Shown: positions 61,614 through 64,000 of the stretch, piece by piece
How the letters are laid out: every line of letters begins with the position of its first letter
Position numbering within the stretch: position 1 is the first letter of the stretch
Origin: an uncultured Collinsella sp.
GTDB lineage: Bacteria > Actinomycetota > Coriobacteriia > Coriobacteriales > Coriobacteriaceae
Assembly: GCA_900548515.1 (NCBI GenBank)
Contig: URKU01000001.1
Location: 1 to 64,000 of the forward strand
Length of the DNA: 64,000 nt
Direction: 5' to 3'
Notes under the pieces: generated by a model
Told to the model about the DNA's origin: nothing
The model's input: only the letters and a program-made list of their open reading frames with translations
The model's database searches: none
Program-made: the position numbers and the translations under genes

Positions 61614-62699
61614 TTGAAGAGTTATTGCAAAGGGCTTCGGATAAACGAAGCCCTTGTTGTTTCCGCCTACGAATCTTGGCTTGATTCAAAGGCGGGAAAG
61701 AAAAACGCCTGGCGCGTGCCGCAAGAGCACGGCAGAGCTTCGGCGCTAATCGCGGAGATCGTGCGCGAGGTCGAAACGCGCTCGCTTACGTTTCGACCGA
61801 TAAAGCGCTACCGGCATCGCGAGCCCACGAACGGCAAGCTGCGCATCATCGGCGTTGAGAGCGTGAAGCAACAAGTTTGCGACTATGTGGCCGTTACCGC
61901 AATGTCGCGCCTGCTCGATACGAAGGTTGGCTTCTGGCAGGTTTCTAGCGTCCCCGGCAAAGGCCAGCTCATGGCGGCTCATGCCGTGCGCAGGTGGTCG
62001 CAAGATGGCGGTTACTACGTGCATATGGACGTGCGCAAGTGCTACCCATCCATTAAGGCAGATGTGGTGATGAAGCTACTTCGCCGATACGTGAGAAGCC
62101 CCGACGTGCTCTATATAGCCGAATCGCTGCTAGCCACATACGGCGGCGGTCTTGAGATTGGGAGCTATTTCAGCCTGCGAATGGCGCAGCTGGTGCTCTC
62201 TTTCGGATACCACGAGGTCGAGTGCATGCGCAAGGTAAGGCGCGGCGCTAGCGTTCCGCTGATCACGCACCAGCTTTGGTACGCAGATGACATCTATTTG
62301 TTCAGTGCCGATAAACGCAACTTGCGGAGCGCGGCAAGGCAGCTCCAAAGACTGCTGCACAAAAAGTTCGGCCTTACTGTCAAGCCATGGAAGATAAGCC
62401 GCATTAGCAGCGAAGAGCCGGTCGATGTCGTGGGATACACGGTACGGAAGAACCGTACCACGCTTCGCGGTTCACTTTTCCTGCGTGCGTGCAGAGCGCT
62501 TCGTAGGTACAGGCACTCACCGTCGCTCAAGCGGGCGCGGAGGGCTACGAGCTATGGAGGTTGGTTTCGCCACGCAGATTGCACTGACGTATGGCGCGAC
62601 AACGGATTCAACTTGGTATTTAAAAAAGCCTGCGCACACATAAGCGCGGCGGAAAGGAGCGCACATGAGCACTCAGACGTGCAGCGCGACGCCGCTTGA
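61614..62699 (+). CDS. DGR reverse transcriptase
   Basis: A 361-residue group-II-intron-related RT of DGR size. Motifs: KLRIIGVESVKQQVCD (RT2), catalytic Asp139 in HMDVRKCYPSI (RT3), IGSYFSLRMA at 182-191 (RT4), YADD at 223-226 (RT5, Asp225-Asp226), then a VVGYTVRKN thumb-side motif. In most DGR RTs motif 4 ends in SQ; here it is SL. There is no maturase or endonuclease domain. The start is TTG with a weak AAAGG upstream. It copies the template RNA error-prone at adenines, and the cDNA replaces the VR. Confidence 0.92.
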   Translation: MKSYCKGLRINEALVVSAYESWLDSKAGKKNAWRVPQEHGRASALIAEIVREVETRSLTFRPIKRYRHREPTNGKLRIIGVESVKQQVCDYVAVTAMSRLLDTKVGFWQVSSVPGKGQLMAAHAVRRWSQDGGYYVHMDVRKCYPSIKADVVMKLLRRYVRSPDVLYIAESLLATYGGGLEIGSYFSLRMAQLVLSFGYHEVECMRKVRRGASVPLITHQLWYADDIYLFSADKRNLRSAARQLQRLLHKKFGLTVKPWKISRISSEEPVDVVGYTVRKNRTTLRGSLFLRACRALRRYRHSPSLKRARRATSYGGWFRHADCTDVWRDNGFNLVFKKACAHISAAERSAHEHSDVQRDAA

Positions 62700-63033
62700 C
62701 GCGGTGATGGTCGAAGCCCGATTGAGCGGCGCGACCGCAGATGTTTGGCTTCGTAGGAACATCGAAAAAGACATTGCAGACAACGGAGCCGATAACGAAA
62801 AGGCGATTGAGTTCTACCGAGCCGACGAGTTGCACTTTGTTGCCGTCGGCGTGCCAAGCGTCGAAGAGGTGGCAGCGGCATTCGACGAGCTGTGGGAAGC
62901 GCACGAAGATGACGAGCTTACGGACACCGAGCGCATCGACGATCTCATTGCGCAGCTTAAGCAGACACGCGCTGCTCTTGCGGACACCAACGCTGCCCTG
63001 CTCGAAATCGGCGACATCGTTGGCGGTGAGTAG
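62665..63033 (+). CDS. Phage protein with C-terminal coiled coil, unknown
   Basis: A 122-residue acidic product overlapping the RT gene by 35 bases; AAGGAG precedes its ATG. It has TADVWLRRNIEKDIADN, an acidic hinge and a coiled coil (DDLIAQLKQTRAALADTNAAL). It is acidic, unlike the basic Avd accessory of DGRs, and more likely belongs to the tail-to-lysis gene group. Confidence 0.6.
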   Translation: MSTQTCSATPLDAVMVEARLSGATADVWLRRNIEKDIADNGADNEKAIEFYRADELHFVAVGVPSVEEVAAAFDELWEAHEDDELTDTERIDDLIAQLKQTRAALADTNAALLEIGDIVGGE

Positions 63034-63035
63034 CG

Positions 63036-63152
63036 ATGGCGAAGATCTACTACGAAGCCGTCATGGATGGCAAGCGCACTGTCGAGAGCGTACCCAAGCT
63101 CTGGCGTGCCGCTGTGCAGAAGATGATCGATGACAATGCAAAGGAGAGATAA
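63036..63152 (+). CDS. Small phage protein of CD1375/XkdX type
   Basis: A 38-residue product, MAKIYYEAVMDGKRTVESV start and KLWRAAVQKMI end, matching the tiny proteins found just before holins in many Gram-positive phages. Function unknown. Its stop overlaps the holin start (TAATG). Confidence 0.7.
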   Translation: MAKIYYEAVMDGKRTVESVPKLWRAAVQKMIDDNAKER

Positions 63153-63568
63153 TGGGAGCTATCTACACGTTCACGGAGCCGCAGGTCTGGGCAATCGGCG
63201 GCGCATTCCTGATGATGCTTTTCGACATGGTTACAGGCATCGCCCAGGCAATTTTCAACTGTAGCTTTAAGTCTTCGACGATGCGTCGCGGCCTATGTCA
63301 TAAGGCCACGCTTTCCCTTATCATCATGCTGGTTATATGTATCGAGATTCTAAGCTCGCATATCGTTGGACTGAATTTCGGTGGCATTACCATCTATGTC
63401 GTTTGCGGCGCAATCATCGGCATGGAGTTCGCTTCTATCCTCGAAAACCTCAAGCAGGCTTATCCAGAGCTTGCCGATACGCCCATCATGAAGATTTTCG
63501 AGCACGCCAACGTTGACACCGATGATATTACGAAGGCGATTGCCGATGAAGTCGCGAAGCGCGGCTAG
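63152..63568 (+). CDS. Phage holin (holin_4 / toxin-secretion type)
   Basis: A 138-residue membrane protein. Hydrophobic helices lie at about residues 10-32, 48-72 and 75-98, with the family core FDMVTGIAQAIFNCSFKSS and MRRGLCHKATLSLIIMLV. It makes lesions in the membrane for lysis. AAGGAG lies before the ATG. Confidence 0.88.
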   Translation: MGAIYTFTEPQVWAIGGAFLMMLFDMVTGIAQAIFNCSFKSSTMRRGLCHKATLSLIIMLVICIEILSSHIVGLNFGGITIYVVCGAIIGMEFASILENLKQAYPELADTPIMKIFEHANVDTDDITKAIADEVAKRG

Positions 63569-63569
63569 A

Positions 63570-64000
63570 ATGCGGATTGCCGTCGCACTGCTGCTGGGCT
63601 TCGCGGTAGGCATGGGCTTATGGTTCGTTTTGACTGCCGACCACGTCGGCAGAGATACGGCAGCATTTGGAAAAGCATATAACCAAGGCTATAACGATGG
63701 TTATACAGCGGCTTTGCCTGTTTATGAAAAGAAGACGAGTGCGAAGAGCGGCTATATGCCGCTCTTCTTGCAAAAAGATCCTCAATGGGCTGACGTCGCT
63801 TATTCGGATGAAACCATCGGCACGTATGGATGCGGCCTAACGGCTGCGGCGATGGCCTTGAGCTATCTTAACGGTCGCGAGGTAACGCCCGATCTGCTTG
63901 CCGCATTCGTCGGCGAAAACTGCCTGACAGACCGCGTTAACGACATGGCGAAGTTCAGCGCCTATATGACCAAAAACTACAGCCTGAAATCCCGTGACAC
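63570..64000 (+). CDS. Endolysin with signal anchor and C39-type peptidase domain (partial)
   Basis: It starts at ATG 63570, one base after the holin stop, and runs off the window with 143 residues seen. Residues 1-22 are a hydrophobic signal or anchor (RIAVALLLGFAVGMGLWFVL). The C39-like papain fold begins near residue 63: FLQKDPQWADVAY then IGTYGCGLTAAAMAL, where the Cys is the expected nucleophile. It probably cleaves peptidoglycan peptides after secretion. The His and Asp of the active site would be beyond the edge. Confidence 0.8.
   Translation, partial: MRIAVALLLGFAVGMGLWFVLTADHVGRDTAAFGKAYNQGYNDGYTAALPVYEKKTSAKSGYMPLFLQKDPQWADVAYSDETIGTYGCGLTAAAMALSYLNGREVTPDLLAAFVGENCLTDRVNDMAKFSAYMTKNYSLKSRD

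Larger units (their letters stand above)
33552..64000. mobile_element. Tailed prophage (siphovirus-like gene order), right end outside the window
   Basis: Contiguous phage modules begin just after tRNA-Ala: serine recombinase, repressor/Cro, early and replication genes, tyrosine integrase with an IHF-like protein, SSB, dUTPase, late regulator, HNH, P27-type small terminase, large terminase, HK97-type portal, protease and capsid, connectors, tail tube, chaperone, tape measure, distal tail, large tail protein, fibre genes, DGR, holin and lysin. The order is that of an HK97-like long-tailed phage. All essential virion genes look intact, so the prophage may be active. Confidence 0.92.

Noticed and set aside
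62665..63033. Avd accessory of the DGR
   Set aside because: Size and helical content fit, but it is acidic, lies after the RT, and its coiled-coil tail resembles tail-to-lysis phage genes. No support beyond position.

Overview
The window looks like a chromosomal segment of a Coriobacteriia gut actinobacterium, most likely Collinsella. This is inferred from the moderately high GC, strong AGGAGG-type ribosome sites, housekeeping gene types, a phage-borne actinobacterial-type integration host factor, and short hairpin repeats of a kind scattered through such genomes. No database search was possible, so the genus is an inference.

Region 1 (about 1-17250) is a defence island. It carries a type 1-like BREX operon, all on the + strand, in the order brxA, brxB, brxC, pglX, pglZ, brxL. 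Two unfamiliar genes follow brxL, and a convergent DUF3800 gene closes the island. Two things are odd. A run of ten G lies exactly at the start of brxA, a likely on/off slippage site. pglX is broken in two: the methyltransferase part (5384-7849) and the conserved C-terminal part (8720-9688) are separate genes, with a lower-GC insert between them that encodes a protein with a HEPN-like RxxxxH motif.

Region 2 (about 17250-33550) is ordinary core chromosome: a K+/H+ antiporter with a C-terminal regulatory domain, a metallophosphoesterase, a polysaccharide-flippase-like protein, L-lactate permease, ATP-type PEP carboxykinase, a B3/B4-domain protein, a MarR regulator, a DegV lipid-binding protein, an MGMT-family DNA-binding protein, TrpS, an undecaprenyl-phosphate sugar-phosphate transferase, a probable structured RNA, a radical-SAM protein and tRNA-Ala(CGC). 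Palindromic repeats punctuate it, including four copies of one hairpin within 3 kb and a 123-bp element with 18-bp terminal inverted repeats.

Region 3 (about 33552-64000, running off the right edge) is a tailed prophage abutting, and probably integrated at, tRNA-Ala. From left to right it holds a large serine recombinase, a repressor/Cro switch, small early genes, a DUF4373 replication protein with 11-bp iterons, a tyrosine integrase followed by an actinobacterial-type IHF, SSB, dUTPase, a late regulator, HNH, terminase, portal, protease, capsid, connector genes, tail genes and tape measure, baseplate/fibre genes, holin and a C39-type lysin cut by the window edge.

The most striking system is a diversity-generating retroelement (DGR) in the tail-fibre region. 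The last gene before it (59697-61259) ends in a variable repeat. A near-identical template repeat lies 210 bp downstream, and a reverse transcriptase gene (61614-62699) follows. Six of the seven differences between the repeats fall on template adenines and change six codons at their first base, the adenine-directed signature of DGR mutagenic homing. The host side carries an anti-phage BREX system that may switch on and off, while the prophage carries a receptor-binding protein built to be rewritten.
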